Of a stretch of 64,000 nucleotides of DNA, positions 35,227 to 43,850 are shown piece after piece. The notes beneath the pieces are model-generated. The model was given only the letters and a program-made list of their open reading frames with translations. It did not search any database and was not told where the DNA came from. This DNA is from an uncultured Eubacteriales bacterium (lineage in GTDB: Bacteria > Bacillota > Clostridia > Oscillospirales > Oscillospiraceae), in contig UQUO01000003.1 in NCBI GenBank assembly GCA_900544295.1, forward strand, positions 1 through 64,000. The letters are read 5' to 3'. The position numbers were made by a program, and so were the translations under genes. Position 1 is the first letter of the stretch, and each line of letters starts with the position of its first letter.

Positions 35227-35289
35227 ATGTACGACGACATTGACGACCTGATTTTCGGCAGCGGCGATATGCATGTGAGCGACAGATAA
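35227..35289 (+). CDS. Short acidic peptide, 20 codons, unknown
   Basis: ATG 35227 follows a strong AGGAGGCGG ribosome binding site and opens a 20-residue acidic peptide (MYDDIDDLIFGSGDMHVSDR) ending in TAA. It lies alone between two terminators, so it would form its own small transcript. A possible promoter is TTTACA near 35149 with TAACAT 18 bases later. I do not recognise the peptide; small sporulation or regulatory peptides are possible, as is chance. The rest of the 35094-35393 gap contains no other gene. Confidence 0.45.
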   Translation: MYDDIDDLIFGSGDMHVSDR

Positions 35290-35308
35290 GCGTCAGAATG
35301 TGTGTTCC

Positions 35309-35339
35309 AGCTCGGCAAAGGCCGGGCTTTTGCTTTTTT
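35309..35339 (+). terminator. Terminator after the short ORF
   Basis: A 7-8 bp stem (35309-35316 with 35321-35328) around AAAG is followed by a T-rich tail with TTTTTT at 35334-35339, starting 20 bases after the short ORF stop. Confidence 0.7.
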
Positions 35340-35393
35340 CAGGCGAATATGCCCCCACAGGCCGCAATATGCTTTAGGGGGGAGCGTGATGGA

Positions 35394-36320
35394 ATGAATA
35401 TCATAGACAGGAGCTTCGCAGAGCTTACGGCCGAGATACGGGCGCTGGGCGAGAAGGAGCTGTATTACCGCATCCGCCGCGGCTTTGACGCCGTACCCAA
35501 GGAGACGCAGCGCAGCTGCGCGGACTTTTTCAATCGCTTCGGCTATTGGGGGAGGCTGGAGCCTGAGAAGGGCGTCTATGAAGAGATAGAGCTCAAGGAG
35601 CTGGCCCTTTTCGAGCATTTGGAGGAATACGTCTGGCTATACGAGCAGCTGGCGGACTACCGCTCGAAGAAGACGCTCTACGGTATACTCAACAACTGGT
35701 ACGCCTACGACTTCAAAACCAGCTCCCAGACCAAGGAGATGCTGTATGAGGACTATTTCGACCTGGATATAGTCCGCTGCGGTCCGGATGAGGTGATGGT
35801 GGACCTGGGCGCCTATACGGGTGACACAGTCCTGTCCTATCTGCGCAACTATGGCGACGACTGTTACCGCCGTATCTATTGCTACGAGATAACCCCCGCG
35901 AATTACGAGAAGCTGAGGACGAAGCTGGCACCCTACAGGGACATAGACTGCCGCCTCAAGGGCGTTTCAGATGCGGAGGGGCGCATGAAGCTCTTGGGAA
36001 ACGCAGCCGACTCCGCAAACCGGCTTTCGGACGAAGCCGGGGAGGGCGAGGTCGTGGTCACGACGCTGGATGCGGATATCGAGGAGCCCGTTACGCTCAT
36101 CAAGGCGGATATCGAGGGCTTTGAGCAGCGCGCCCTTGCCGGGGCGCGGCAGCATATCCTGAACGACCACCCGAAGCTTCTCATCTCGGTATACCACAGC
36201 AACGAGGACCTGTGGCGCATCCCTCGTTATATAAAGGAGATATCCCGAGACTACAGCCTGTATCTGCGCCACCACGGCTCGCCCATCTACCCGACGGAAA
36301 TAACGCTTATAGCCGTGTAA
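35394..36320 (+). CDS. FkbM-family methyltransferase
   Basis: 308-residue protein. After an N-terminal alpha-helical region of about 130 residues comes a class I SAM-binding fold: motif I VMVDLGAYTGDTVLSYLRNYG (read in two parts), acidic motif IYCYEITPANYEKL, and the FkbM-type LIKADIEGFEQRALAGA and HPKLLISVYHS strands. FkbM enzymes O-methylate sugars or secondary metabolites; the target is not evident. ATG 35394 is chosen because GGGGGGAG lies nine bases ahead. A CCCCC run at 35352-35356 could pair with that G-run and partly mask it. It is monocistronic. Confidence 0.82.
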   Translation: MNIIDRSFAELTAEIRALGEKELYYRIRRGFDAVPKETQRSCADFFNRFGYWGRLEPEKGVYEEIELKELALFEHLEEYVWLYEQLADYRSKKTLYGILNNWYAYDFKTSSQTKEMLYEDYFDLDIVRCGPDEVMVDLGAYTGDTVLSYLRNYGDDCYRRIYCYEITPANYEKLRTKLAPYRDIDCRLKGVSDAEGRMKLLGNAADSANRLSDEAGEGEVVVTTLDADIEEPVTLIKADIEGFEQRALAGARQHILNDHPKLLISVYHSNEDLWRIPRYIKEISRDYSLYLRHHGSPIYPTEITLIAV

Positions 36321-36322
36321 AG

Positions 36323-36348
36323 AAAGCCGGCCCGAAAGGGCCGGCTTT
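36323..36348. terminator. Bidirectional terminator
   Basis: An 11-bp perfect stem (36323-36333 with 36338-36348) around GAAA, with A-run and T-run arms, lies between the convergent methyltransferase and ppk genes. Confidence 0.8.
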
Positions 36349-36353
36349 GCCGT

Positions 36354-38462
36354 TTATTTGTTCCTCCTGCGGATAAGTCCGGCAAGCAGCCTCGCCGCGC
36401 GGTGGGGGATGGGCGCGGAGGCAGCGGCGTCAACGGCGGCCTGCATCAGCCGTTCCTGGCAGTCCACCGGCTCGCCCGGGCGGGGAAGGGCCTCGTAACT
36501 GCCGTCGGGCAGCAGCAGCCGCGCCTTGGCGTTGTCCGCAAGGCAGGCGTCAAGTATGCCGTGCAGCTTGCGCCGGACCGCAGCGTCGCAGATAGGGCAG
36601 GCGACCTCGACCCTGCGGCGGGTGTTGCGGGTCATGAAGTCGGCGGAAGAGATGTACATCACCTCGTCCCGGCCCTCGCCGAAGCAGTAGATGCGCGAGT
36701 GTTCGAGGTAGCGCCCAACAATGCTGACGACGCGGATGTTCTCCGTCTCACCCGGCACGCCGGGCAGCAGGCAGCAGATGCCGCGTACTATGAGCTGTAC
36801 CTTGACCCCGGCCTGCGAGGCCTCGCGCAGCTTGCGGATGAGGCCGATGTCGGTCAGGGAGTTGATTTTGATGAGCATCCGCCCGGCCTCGCCGCGGGCG
36901 ATCTCCCGGTCCATGAGGGCGAACAGCCCGGAGCGCAGCCCGGAGGGGGCCACGAGCAGCCGCTCGTAGCGGCCGTCCAGGTTTGCAATGCTCATGTTTT
37001 TGAAGAACTCCGCCGCGTCGCGCCCTATGGAGGGGTCGGCTGTGAGCAGGGCCAGGTCCGTGTACTGGCGCGCGGTCTTTTCGTTGAAGTTGCCGGTGCC
37101 GACGTAGGTGATGCAGCGGACCTCGCCGTGCTCGCGCCGGGTGATGAGGCAGAGCTTGGAGTGTATTTTGTAGTCCTCAAAGCCGTATATCACCGTGCAG
37201 CCCGCATCTTCGAGCCTCTCGGACCAGTCGATGTTGTTGAGCTCGTCAAAGCGGGCGCGCAGCTCGATGATGACCGTGACGTCCTTGCCGCGTTCGGCGG
37301 CCTCGCAGAGATAATCCATGAGCTTTGCTTTGCTTGCCAGGCGGTAAATTGTGATTTTGATTGAGATTACGGCAGGGTCTGCGGCGGATTCCTTCAGCAG
37401 CCGGAGAAATGGCGACATGCTCTCGTAGGGGTAAGAGAGCAGAAGGTCGTGCTTCTGAATTTGGCGCGTCATACTTTTGGTGGGGGAGACGCCCTCCGGC
37501 TCCTGCGGCTCAAAGGGCTGGTAACTCAGCTCGGCCCTCTTTGCCGTGTCAAGGCGCAGGGGCAGGGAGTAGGCAAAGTCGAGGCAGAGCGGCGCGGAGC
37601 TGACAAAAATCTGCTCGCGGCTGACCGGGAGCCTTTCACTGAGGTAGTCCGAAAATGCCCGGCCGATTTTGCGCGAGAGTTCGAGCCGCACGGGCGCCAG
37701 ACGCCGCCGCTGCCTGATGGCCCGGCGCATGGTCTTTCTGAAATCGTCGTTGTCCGGGTCGAAGGCCTCGTCGTCCGGGTTTATGTCTGCGTTTCGCGTT
37801 ACGCGGAAGACGGCCTTCTCCAGCACACGGTAGTTTTTGAAAATGTCCTCAACGCGCTCAAGCAGGATGTCCTCGGTGTGGATGTATCTGAGCTCCGGCC
37901 CCGGCAGATACAGCAGGGGCGAGAGCGCCTCCGGCATAGGTATGACGGCCAGCATCTCCCGGCCGTTGCGCTCGACCCATGCCCCGATGTGGAGCACGTT
38001 GTTTTTGAAGTGCGGGAAGGGGTGGAGGTTATCCACTATCTGCGGCGAAATGACGGGGGCCACGCAGGTATCGAAATAGCGCCCGCAGTATTCCCGCTCC
38101 TCCGGCGAGAGGGAGGCCGTGTCCAGGCGGCAAATGCCCTCGGCGCGCAGACGCTCCCGGAGCAGGCCGCAGATGTGCTCCCGCTTCCTGTAGAGCGGCC
38201 TTACAGCGTCGTAGATTGCCGCCAGCTGCTCGCGGGGCGTCATGCCGGAACGCGCGTCGCGTGCCTCGGAGTCGAGGTTTGCAAGGTCGAAGAGGCTGCC
38301 CACGCGGATCATAAAGAACTCGTCCAGGTTGCTGGTGAAGATGGCGGCGAATTTGAGGCGCTCAAGGAGCGGCACACCCTCGTCGAGCGCCTCCGAGAGC
38401 ACCCTGTCGTTGAAGGCGAGCCAGGAGAGCTCGCGGTCCTGAGTGTAGCGCTGTTCAGGCAC
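36354..38462 (-). CDS. ppk: Polyphosphate kinase 1
   Basis: About 702 residues. Makes inorganic polyphosphate from ATP reversibly through a phospho-His. The opening RELSWLAFNDRVLSEA is the family N-terminus; the phosphorylated His lies in YKIHSKLCLI (about residue 433) and the second conserved His in GRYLEHSRIYCF. The nucleotide-loop region RARFDELNNIDWS and the phospholipase-D-like halves are complete. The start is probably GTG 38462, which makes the gene overlap the ppx stop by eight bases. The ppx-ppk order on one transcript gives coupled synthesis and breakdown of polyphosphate. Confidence 0.95.
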   Translation of the reverse strand: MPEQRYTQDRELSWLAFNDRVLSEALDEGVPLLERLKFAAIFTSNLDEFFMIRVGSLFDLANLDSEARDARSGMTPREQLAAIYDAVRPLYRKREHICGLLRERLRAEGICRLDTASLSPEEREYCGRYFDTCVAPVISPQIVDNLHPFPHFKNNVLHIGAWVERNGREMLAVIPMPEALSPLLYLPGPELRYIHTEDILLERVEDIFKNYRVLEKAVFRVTRNADINPDDEAFDPDNDDFRKTMRRAIRQRRRLAPVRLELSRKIGRAFSDYLSERLPVSREQIFVSSAPLCLDFAYSLPLRLDTAKRAELSYQPFEPQEPEGVSPTKSMTRQIQKHDLLLSYPYESMSPFLRLLKESAADPAVISIKITIYRLASKAKLMDYLCEAAERGKDVTVIIELRARFDELNNIDWSERLEDAGCTVIYGFEDYKIHSKLCLITRREHGEVRCITYVGTGNFNEKTARQYTDLALLTADPSIGRDAAEFFKNMSIANLDGRYERLLVAPSGLRSGLFALMDREIARGEAGRMLIKINSLTDIGLIRKLREASQAGVKVQLIVRGICCLLPGVPGETENIRVVSIVGRYLEHSRIYCFGEGRDEVMYISSADFMTRNTRRRVEVACPICDAAVRRKLHGILDACLADNAKARLLLPDGSYEALPRPGEPVDCQERLMQAAVDAAASAPIPHRAARLLAGLIRRRNK

Positions 38463-39360
38463 TGATAACACCGTCCCTTTCCAGCATGTGTTCAAGGTAG
38501 CCCTCTCGCACGCCATAGCCGCTGGTGACTATGGTGCCGGCCCCGCAGAGCTCCGCCGCCGCGCTGAGCACGACCATGCCGGGCACAAGCGTGTGGACGC
38601 GTTCGGGCGCCAGCTTCAGTATGCGGCGCATGAGCTTGCGCGGCCCCGCCTCCGCCTGGGCAAGAACCTCGCGGAGAAAATCGGGGGAGTAACCCTCTGT
38701 CCCGCCTCCGGAGGCGATGAAGAGCTCGTTTGCCGCGCGGGCCGTGCCGCCGACTGCGCAGATGGGCTCGCAGACATAGTCGCCCTTGGGCGGCAGAGCT
38801 GGGGAAATGACCTTTACCGCCTCTGCCCGCATTTCGCGCAGCTCCTGTTTGTCCGGGATGACGCCGGAGACAAAGCGGTTAAAGAGCGAGAGGGAGCCGA
38901 GCGGCAGGCTTCGCGCCGCGATGACCTCGCGGGAGCGGAAGAAAACGAGCTCCGTGCTTCCGCCGCCGATGTCCACGAGCACGCCTGAGCGCTCCTGCAT
39001 CCGGCCGACCGCGCCGCGGTAATCGAGTATGGCCTCTTCGCGGCCGGTGATGACGTCGATTTTGAAGCCGGTCTCCCGCTCGACGCGCTCCAGAATGTCC
39101 TGCGTGTTGGAGAGCCCGCGCAGGGAAGCAGTGGCGAAGGGATAGACCTTGCAGTCCGGCAGCAGCGAAAGCACGCCGCGGAAGCGCCTCAGGACGCCGA
39201 GCATGCGCTCGATGCCCTCCTCTGAAAGCGCCCCGTCCTCCACGAAGCCCGCAAGTCCCGCCGTAGCCTTGCTGCTGAGCGCCTGCTTGAGCTGTCCGTC
39301 CTCAAGCGTGTATATCACAAGTCTGATGGTGTTTGAGCCTATATCAATAACGCAGTACAA
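38455..39360 (-). CDS. ppx: Exopolyphosphatase / pppGpp phosphohydrolase (Ppx/GppA)
   Basis: About 301 residues, the short form with only the catalytic ASKHA domains. Phosphate loops are YCVIDIGSNTIRLVIY and SGVLVDIGGGSTELVFF, with the catalytic Glu in GREEAILDYRG. It releases phosphate from polyphosphate ends and may also hydrolyse pppGpp. TTG 39360 is preferred because AGGAGG ends seven bases ahead; the ATG two codons earlier is only one base from that site. It is followed by the overlapping ppk gene. Confidence 0.93.
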   Translation of the reverse strand: MYCVIDIGSNTIRLVIYTLEDGQLKQALSSKATAGLAGFVEDGALSEEGIERMLGVLRRFRGVLSLLPDCKVYPFATASLRGLSNTQDILERVERETGFKIDVITGREEAILDYRGAVGRMQERSGVLVDIGGGSTELVFFRSREVIAARSLPLGSLSLFNRFVSGVIPDKQELREMRAEAVKVISPALPPKGDYVCEPICAVGGTARAANELFIASGGGTEGYSPDFLREVLAQAEAGPRKLMRRILKLAPERVHTLVPGMVVLSAAAELCGAGTIVTSGYGVREGYLEHMLERDGVISA

Positions 39361-39465
39361 ATGCATGCCTCCTGATTTTGAACAGTATATATTATGATAG
39401 CTCACATATATAATATTTGCTCGAAAACCGCGTTAAATTATTGTAAACAGTGAGGCACCGCTCAA

Positions 39466-39502
39466 AATACAAAAATGCGCCCGACTTTAGCCGGGCGCAT
39501 TT
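39466..39502 (-). terminator. Terminator of the lacto-N-biose import/phosphorolysis operon
   Basis: An 11-bp stem (39473-39483 with 39492-39502) is followed on the minus strand by TTTTTGTATTTT, just past the GH112 stop. Confidence 0.85.
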
Positions 39503-39518
39503 CCCATAGGCAGATATC

Positions 39519-41690
39519 TCAGATCTCGTACCAGCGGATCTCATTTGCGTCGAGGCTGAGCTCAAAGGAGCTGCCGTCGCCGCGGTAGACGGTGGTCTGC
39601 TGGGGCTCGTAGGTGTTGTTCACGACGCAGTACTTGCCGTTTTTCACAAAAGCGTGTACCTCGACGTTGAAGTTCGTGGAGAACCACTTGTTCAGGCTGT
39701 CCTCGTCATGCGCGGACCAGAGGATGGCGCGGTAGAGCAGGCGGCTGTTCTCGAAGGTGTAGGGCAGGCCGGAGATGTACACACCGCGGCCCTCGCCATA
39801 GCCGTTGACGGCCAGCTGGACTTCCTTCTCGCGCTGGACAAGGATCTCAGCGCCGGGCAGGGCGTACATGCTCTTTTTGCCCTCGCCGAAGTTCACGGGG
39901 CCGGTGCAGTCGGCGGTGATGAAGTGGCCGGGATGCTCGTCCCAGTTGTACTTGTCGTAGCCGAGCGTGAAGCCGGTCTCCTTCTCGACGCCGAGCACCT
40001 GGGCCAGCTGGATGAACCTGCCCTGGTACTGGTGGCCGGAAGGCTCGCCCACGCCGATGAAGCCGCCGCCGTTCCAGACGAAGGACTTGATGGCGGAGCT
40101 TATCTCCGCGTCCTCCCAGACAGCGCCGCCAGTGTGGGCCGTGTCGCCGTCGCCGACGTTGATGATGACGTCTATACCCTTCAGGCAGTCCGGGTCGGCC
40201 TTGATGTCGTCAAAGCTCAGGAACTTGACGTCAAACGGCGCGCCAGAGAGCGCCTCGATGATGCCGGCGTAGCTGTAATTCTGCTTCTGGTAGAGCGCGT
40301 GGTGTACCATGTGGCAGCCCCAGGAGCGGGCCTTGCCCCAGGAGTTGAGCACTGCGACGGTCTTGACGCAGTAGGGCGTCGTGCCCTTGATGTTGCCGTA
40401 GAGCTCGCGGAACTCGTCGCAGACAGACTGGACATAGTCCAGAAACTCGGGGAACTCGCAGGCGAGTTTGAGGTAGCCGCCGTAGCCGATTCGGTCTATG
40501 GGCTTGCGCAGGATGGCGCGGCGGGCCGTGACCCAGTTTTCCTTGGCCTCACGCACAGGGTCTCCGCCCTCGTGGAAGGTGTCGGGGAAGAAGTAGGGCA
40601 GGAAGCGGCCCTCGGTGTACTTGACGCCGGGGATGTCGGAGATGAGCCTGAGCGTCGAGCCGTTGCCCACGCTGCCGACCACGGCGTCGAGGCCGATGGA
40701 CTTGAACTCGTCCATGTAGGGCTCGGTGCCGATCCAGTGGTCGCCGAGGAACATCATGGCCTCTTTGCCCAGCTCGTGGGTGATATCGACCATCTCCTTG
40801 GCGAGCTTGGCGACTTCGCGGCGCTGGAAGGCCATGAAGTCCTTGAACTCCTTGCTCGGCACGCGGTACTGGTTGTTGTAGTAGCCCTGGTCGATGATGA
40901 ACTCGGGCCGGAACTTGTAGCCGACCTCGCGCTCGAACTGCTCAAGGATATAGGGGCTGACGCTGGCGGAGTAGCCGTACCAGTCCACGTATTTCTCACG
41001 CTTGAGCTCGTCGAACACCAGGGTGAACTGGTGGAAGAAGGTGGTGTAGCGGATGACGTTCACATAGGGGTGCTCGGCGATGAACTTGCGCAGGCGCTCC
41101 ATGGTGAACTTGTGCGTCTTGGGCTGGCGCACGTCGAAGGTTATCTGGTGCTCAAAGTTGGTCCAGCCGTTGGTGACGGCGTTGTACATGTGCACCGGGT
41201 CCCAGATGAGATAGGCGAGGAAGCTGACGGAGTAGTCGTGGAAGGCGGCAGGTGCCGGAATGACGACGCAGCCGCTCTCCTCGTCATAGCTCCACTCATC
41301 GGGGGAGATGGGCTGGCCCAGGGTGCGGTCCATGACCTCCCACCAGCGCTTGATGTCGTCCCGGGTGTTGACCTGCATGAGCTCGCGGCTGATGCCCTGC
41401 ATGAGCTCGATGCGCAGCTCGCCGCCGGAAGAGGTCTTGAAGCCGGTGGAGATGTAGCACTGCTGCACCTCGTCGGGGTTGGCCTTGGCCCAGGCGTTAT
41501 CCTTGCGGGTGGTGTAGTATGTGGAGTAGACCTTGGCGTCAACGGCCTTGAGCTCCTCGGGGTAATCGGTGCCGTCGCAGTCGCGGATGGCGTCCGCGCC
41601 CCAGCGGCGGAGCAGCTCCATGGTCTCAGGCACGACATCAACGTCCGTCGGGATGGTGACGCGGCCTCTTTTGAGTTCACTTTCGCTCAT
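39519..41690 (-). CDS. lnpA: 1,3-beta-galactosyl-N-acetylhexosamine phosphorylase (GH112)
   Basis: 723-residue cytoplasmic phosphorylase that splits lacto-N-biose (Gal-beta-1,3-GlcNAc, milk oligosaccharides) or galacto-N-biose (Gal-beta-1,3-GalNAc, mucin core) with phosphate to galactose-1-phosphate and free N-acetylhexosamine. GH112 landmarks are RVTIPTDVDVVPETMELLRR (N-terminus), WGADAIRDCDGTDYP, the catalytic-region IIDQGYYNNQYRVPS, FLGDHWIGTEPY and the C-terminal GVGEPSGHQYQGRF. Length matches the bifidobacterial enzyme within about 30 residues. It is the last gene of an operon with a sugar importer, and the nahK, galE and nucleotidyltransferase genes lie divergently. LNB versus GNB preference cannot be read by eye. 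Confidence 0.95.
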   Translation of the reverse strand: MSESELKRGRVTIPTDVDVVPETMELLRRWGADAIRDCDGTDYPEELKAVDAKVYSTYYTTRKDNAWAKANPDEVQQCYISTGFKTSSGGELRIELMQGISRELMQVNTRDDIKRWWEVMDRTLGQPISPDEWSYDEESGCVVIPAPAAFHDYSVSFLAYLIWDPVHMYNAVTNGWTNFEHQITFDVRQPKTHKFTMERLRKFIAEHPYVNVIRYTTFFHQFTLVFDELKREKYVDWYGYSASVSPYILEQFEREVGYKFRPEFIIDQGYYNNQYRVPSKEFKDFMAFQRREVAKLAKEMVDITHELGKEAMMFLGDHWIGTEPYMDEFKSIGLDAVVGSVGNGSTLRLISDIPGVKYTEGRFLPYFFPDTFHEGGDPVREAKENWVTARRAILRKPIDRIGYGGYLKLACEFPEFLDYVQSVCDEFRELYGNIKGTTPYCVKTVAVLNSWGKARSWGCHMVHHALYQKQNYSYAGIIEALSGAPFDVKFLSFDDIKADPDCLKGIDVIINVGDGDTAHTGGAVWEDAEISSAIKSFVWNGGGFIGVGEPSGHQYQGRFIQLAQVLGVEKETGFTLGYDKYNWDEHPGHFITADCTGPVNFGEGKKSMYALPGAEILVQREKEVQLAVNGYGEGRGVYISGLPYTFENSRLLYRAILWSAHDEDSLNKWFSTNFNVEVHAFVKNGKYCVVNNTYEPQQTTVYRGDGSSFELSLDANEIRWYEI

Positions 41691-41704
41691 TATGATCTCC
41701 TTTG

Positions 41705-41902
41705 TTATTTCTTCGGGTCTTCAAAGGGCTTGTTGTAGAGCAGCAGAGCGGTCAGGATGAATATCACTCCGACTATCATGATGATGAGCCCGGACATTTG
41801 GCTTGTCAGCGTCCAGCCGTAGATGACGAGCGCCAGACCGCCGATGGAGAATATCAGCATCAGCAGCACGCGCAGGCCCATGTGTTCTTTCCAGAATCTC
41901 AT
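41705..41902 (-). CDS. Small two-helix membrane protein
   Basis: 65 residues with two hydrophobic helices (about 10-30 and 36-56) separated by a short polar turn (TLTSQMSG) and a basic/acidic tail NKPFEDPKK. I do not recognise a function. It sits between the second permease and GH112 with gaps of 9 and 14 bases, so it is part of the lacto-N-biose operon and may assist the importer. Confidence 0.75.
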   Translation of the reverse strand: MRFWKEHMGLRVLLMLIFSIGGLALVIYGWTLTSQMSGLIIMIVGVIFILTALLLYNKPFEDPKK

Positions 41903-41911
41903 ATCCGCACC

Positions 41912-42814
41912 TTAACCTTTCAGACCGCCGACGGTCATGCCCTGGATGAGCTTCTTCTGTACGCAGATGTAGAGTATCAGCGTGGGCAGCATGACCAGGA
42001 CGAGGCCGGCGTACTGCGGGCCGTAGTCCGCCGCCGACTGCTGCGCCTGCATCAGGTTCAGCAGGCCGACAGGCAGCGTCTTCGGGCCGTTCGCCGAGCT
42101 CATGAGGGTCATGGAGATGATGTACTCATTCCAGAAGGAGAGGAAGTTGAACAGGATGATGGTCACTATCGAGGGCTGGGCCATGGGGAAGATGATGCTT
42201 ATCATCGTGCGGCCATAGCCCGCGCCGTCTATATACGCGGCCTCCTCATAGTCGTGCGCCAGCGTCGCAAAATAGCCCGAGAGCAGGTAGATGGTGAAGG
42301 GCAGCGCCGTCGCAGCGTAAACTATGGAGAGCACCACGATATTGTTGAGCAGGAAACCGTTTCCGAAGACGTTCTTCAGCCAGGTGTCGCCGTCGCGCAG
42401 CATGAGGAAGATGGGCACGACGATGTAGTTCACGTTGATGAACAGGCCCGCCATGAACATCGTGTTCAAAAACTTGCTAGTGACAAACTTGAACCTGGAC
42501 AGGCAGTAGCTGGCGGGCAGCGCCACGACCAGCAGTATCACCAGCGACAGCGCCGTCACGATGACGGAGTTGAGCATATAGTCGCCCATGCTGGCCTTGG
42601 TCCAGGCATCCACGAAGTTCTGCCAGTAAAAGCCCGCGGGCAGCGCCCAGGGGTTGCCGTAGAACTCGCTGTTCTCCTTGATGGAGGCCATGAACACCCA
42701 TGCCACGGGGACGACTATGCTGACTGCCAGGAGAATGAGGACGAGGTAAATGAAAAACTTGTAGAGCTTCTCACCGGAATTGCTGTTCTTTTTCAGGCTT
42801 TTAGTAGCTTCCAT
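41912..42814 (-). CDS. Carbohydrate ABC transporter permease (MalG-like)
   Basis: 300-residue permease with six predicted helices and the coupling loop YEEAAYIDGAGYGRTMISII. It ends in the typical KKLIQGMTVGGLKG of CUT1-family second permeases. It forms a heterodimer with the permease encoded upstream. GGAGG precedes the ATG by eight bases. In context it imports lacto-N-biose/galacto-N-biose or a larger glycan from which they are released. Confidence 0.92.
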   Translation of the reverse strand: MEATKSLKKNSNSGEKLYKFFIYLVLILLAVSIVVPVAWVFMASIKENSEFYGNPWALPAGFYWQNFVDAWTKASMGDYMLNSVIVTALSLVILLVVALPASYCLSRFKFVTSKFLNTMFMAGLFINVNYIVVPIFLMLRDGDTWLKNVFGNGFLLNNIVVLSIVYAATALPFTIYLLSGYFATLAHDYEEAAYIDGAGYGRTMISIIFPMAQPSIVTIILFNFLSFWNEYIISMTLMSSANGPKTLPVGLLNLMQAQQSAADYGPQYAGLVLVMLPTLILYICVQKKLIQGMTVGGLKG

Positions 42815-42831
42815 TATGACGTCCTCCTTTC

Positions 42832-43716
42832 TCAGAATTCAAGCGGCGTGCGCTTCGTGACCTTGTTCACCAGGGCGGAGAGGAGGAAGGAGAACAGGAA
42901 GATGACCACGCCGATGGCCATGGAGTAGCCGTAGAGGCCGGCGTCCTTCTGGCCGTACATATACGAGAGTGCGACCTCGGAGGCGCCATTGGGGCCGCCG
43001 CTGGTCATGGCCTTGACGAAGAGGAAGGCCATATTGATGGTGGAGATTATGAAGAAGGTGAGGGTGGTGCGGATGTTCGTCCAGATAAGGGGGATGGTGA
43101 TCTGGAAGAACTGCTTCACCCTGCCCGCGCCGTCGAGGCCGGCGGACTCGTACAGGCTCTGCGGCACGGCGGCCATGGAGGCCATGTACATTACCATGTA
43201 GTAGCCAATGGCCTGCCAGACCATGGCAATGATGAGGCTGAGCATGACCAGGTCCTCGCCCTTCCACAGGGTCGAGACCTCGTGCCCGCTTATCATCGAC
43301 AGCAAGCTGTTGAGCATGCCGTTTTCGGGCTTGTAGATGGCGGAAAAGATGCCGGAAATGACGACGATGGAGAGGATGTTCGGTATGTAGAAGATAACGC
43401 GCAGCAGCTCCTTGCCCTTGATGTTCTCGCGGGTGAGTATGCCCGCAAAGACGAGCGCCAGCGCGAAGGTTACCATTGTTACGACCACGATGAGCAGAAT
43501 CGTGTTCTGCATCGCGCGGATGAAGTTGGAGTCGTTAACAAGCGAATTGAAGTTCGCAAAGCCCACAAAGGTCTCGTCGGGCGAATATGCTCCGCGCTCA
43601 AACAGAGACATGCGGAATACGTTGAGCGTGGGGATTATCATGAAAATGACGAACAGAATTACTGCCGGGGCCACGCACAGCACAATAAAACGGCTGCGTC
43701 CCTTGTTCTTTTCCAC
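42832..43716 (-). CDS. Carbohydrate ABC transporter permease (MalF-like)
   Basis: 294-residue first permease of a CUT1 sugar importer, six helices, coupling loop LYESAGLDGAGRVKQFFQIT. GTG 43716 is chosen because AAAGGAG lies eight bases ahead; the open frame extends further upstream without a ribosome binding site. No ATPase gene is present in the operon, so, as in many Firmicutes, a shared MsmK-type ATPase encoded elsewhere must drive it. Confidence 0.92.
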   Translation of the reverse strand: MEKNKGRSRFIVLCVAPAVILFVIFMIIPTLNVFRMSLFERGAYSPDETFVGFANFNSLVNDSNFIRAMQNTILLIVVVTMVTFALALVFAGILTRENIKGKELLRVIFYIPNILSIVVISGIFSAIYKPENGMLNSLLSMISGHEVSTLWKGEDLVMLSLIIAMVWQAIGYYMVMYMASMAAVPQSLYESAGLDGAGRVKQFFQITIPLIWTNIRTTLTFFIISTINMAFLFVKAMTSGGPNGASEVALSYMYGQKDAGLYGYSMAIGVVIFLFSFLLSALVNKVTKRTPLEF

Positions 43717-43783
43717 GTGTTCAGCTCCTTTCCGAGCGGAATGATGCCGGTAAACTCTCTTTTTGCCAGTGTGCATTTGGGAA

Positions 43784-43815
43784 GGGGGACGATGAGCCGC
43801 GGCTCAACGTCCCCC
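43784..43815 (-). promoter_or_regulatory. Intercistronic stem-loop after the sugar-binding protein gene
   Basis: An 8-bp GC stem (43784-43791 with 43808-43815), an A-A mismatch and a 6-bp inner stem form one long hairpin without a T-run. It likely protects the binding-protein mRNA and lowers permease expression. Confidence 0.6.
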
Positions 43816-43850
43816 GAAACATTAGGGTGTTATGTAGTTGTCGCGAAGCG

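Noticed and set aside
32994-35618. An 874-codon open frame antisense to the enoate-reductase-like gene
   Set aside because: Long antisense frames are common in GC-rich genes with biased third positions. It has no ribosome site or family motifs. The same applies to long antisense frames at 11518-13488, 39654-41738 and 56449-58701.
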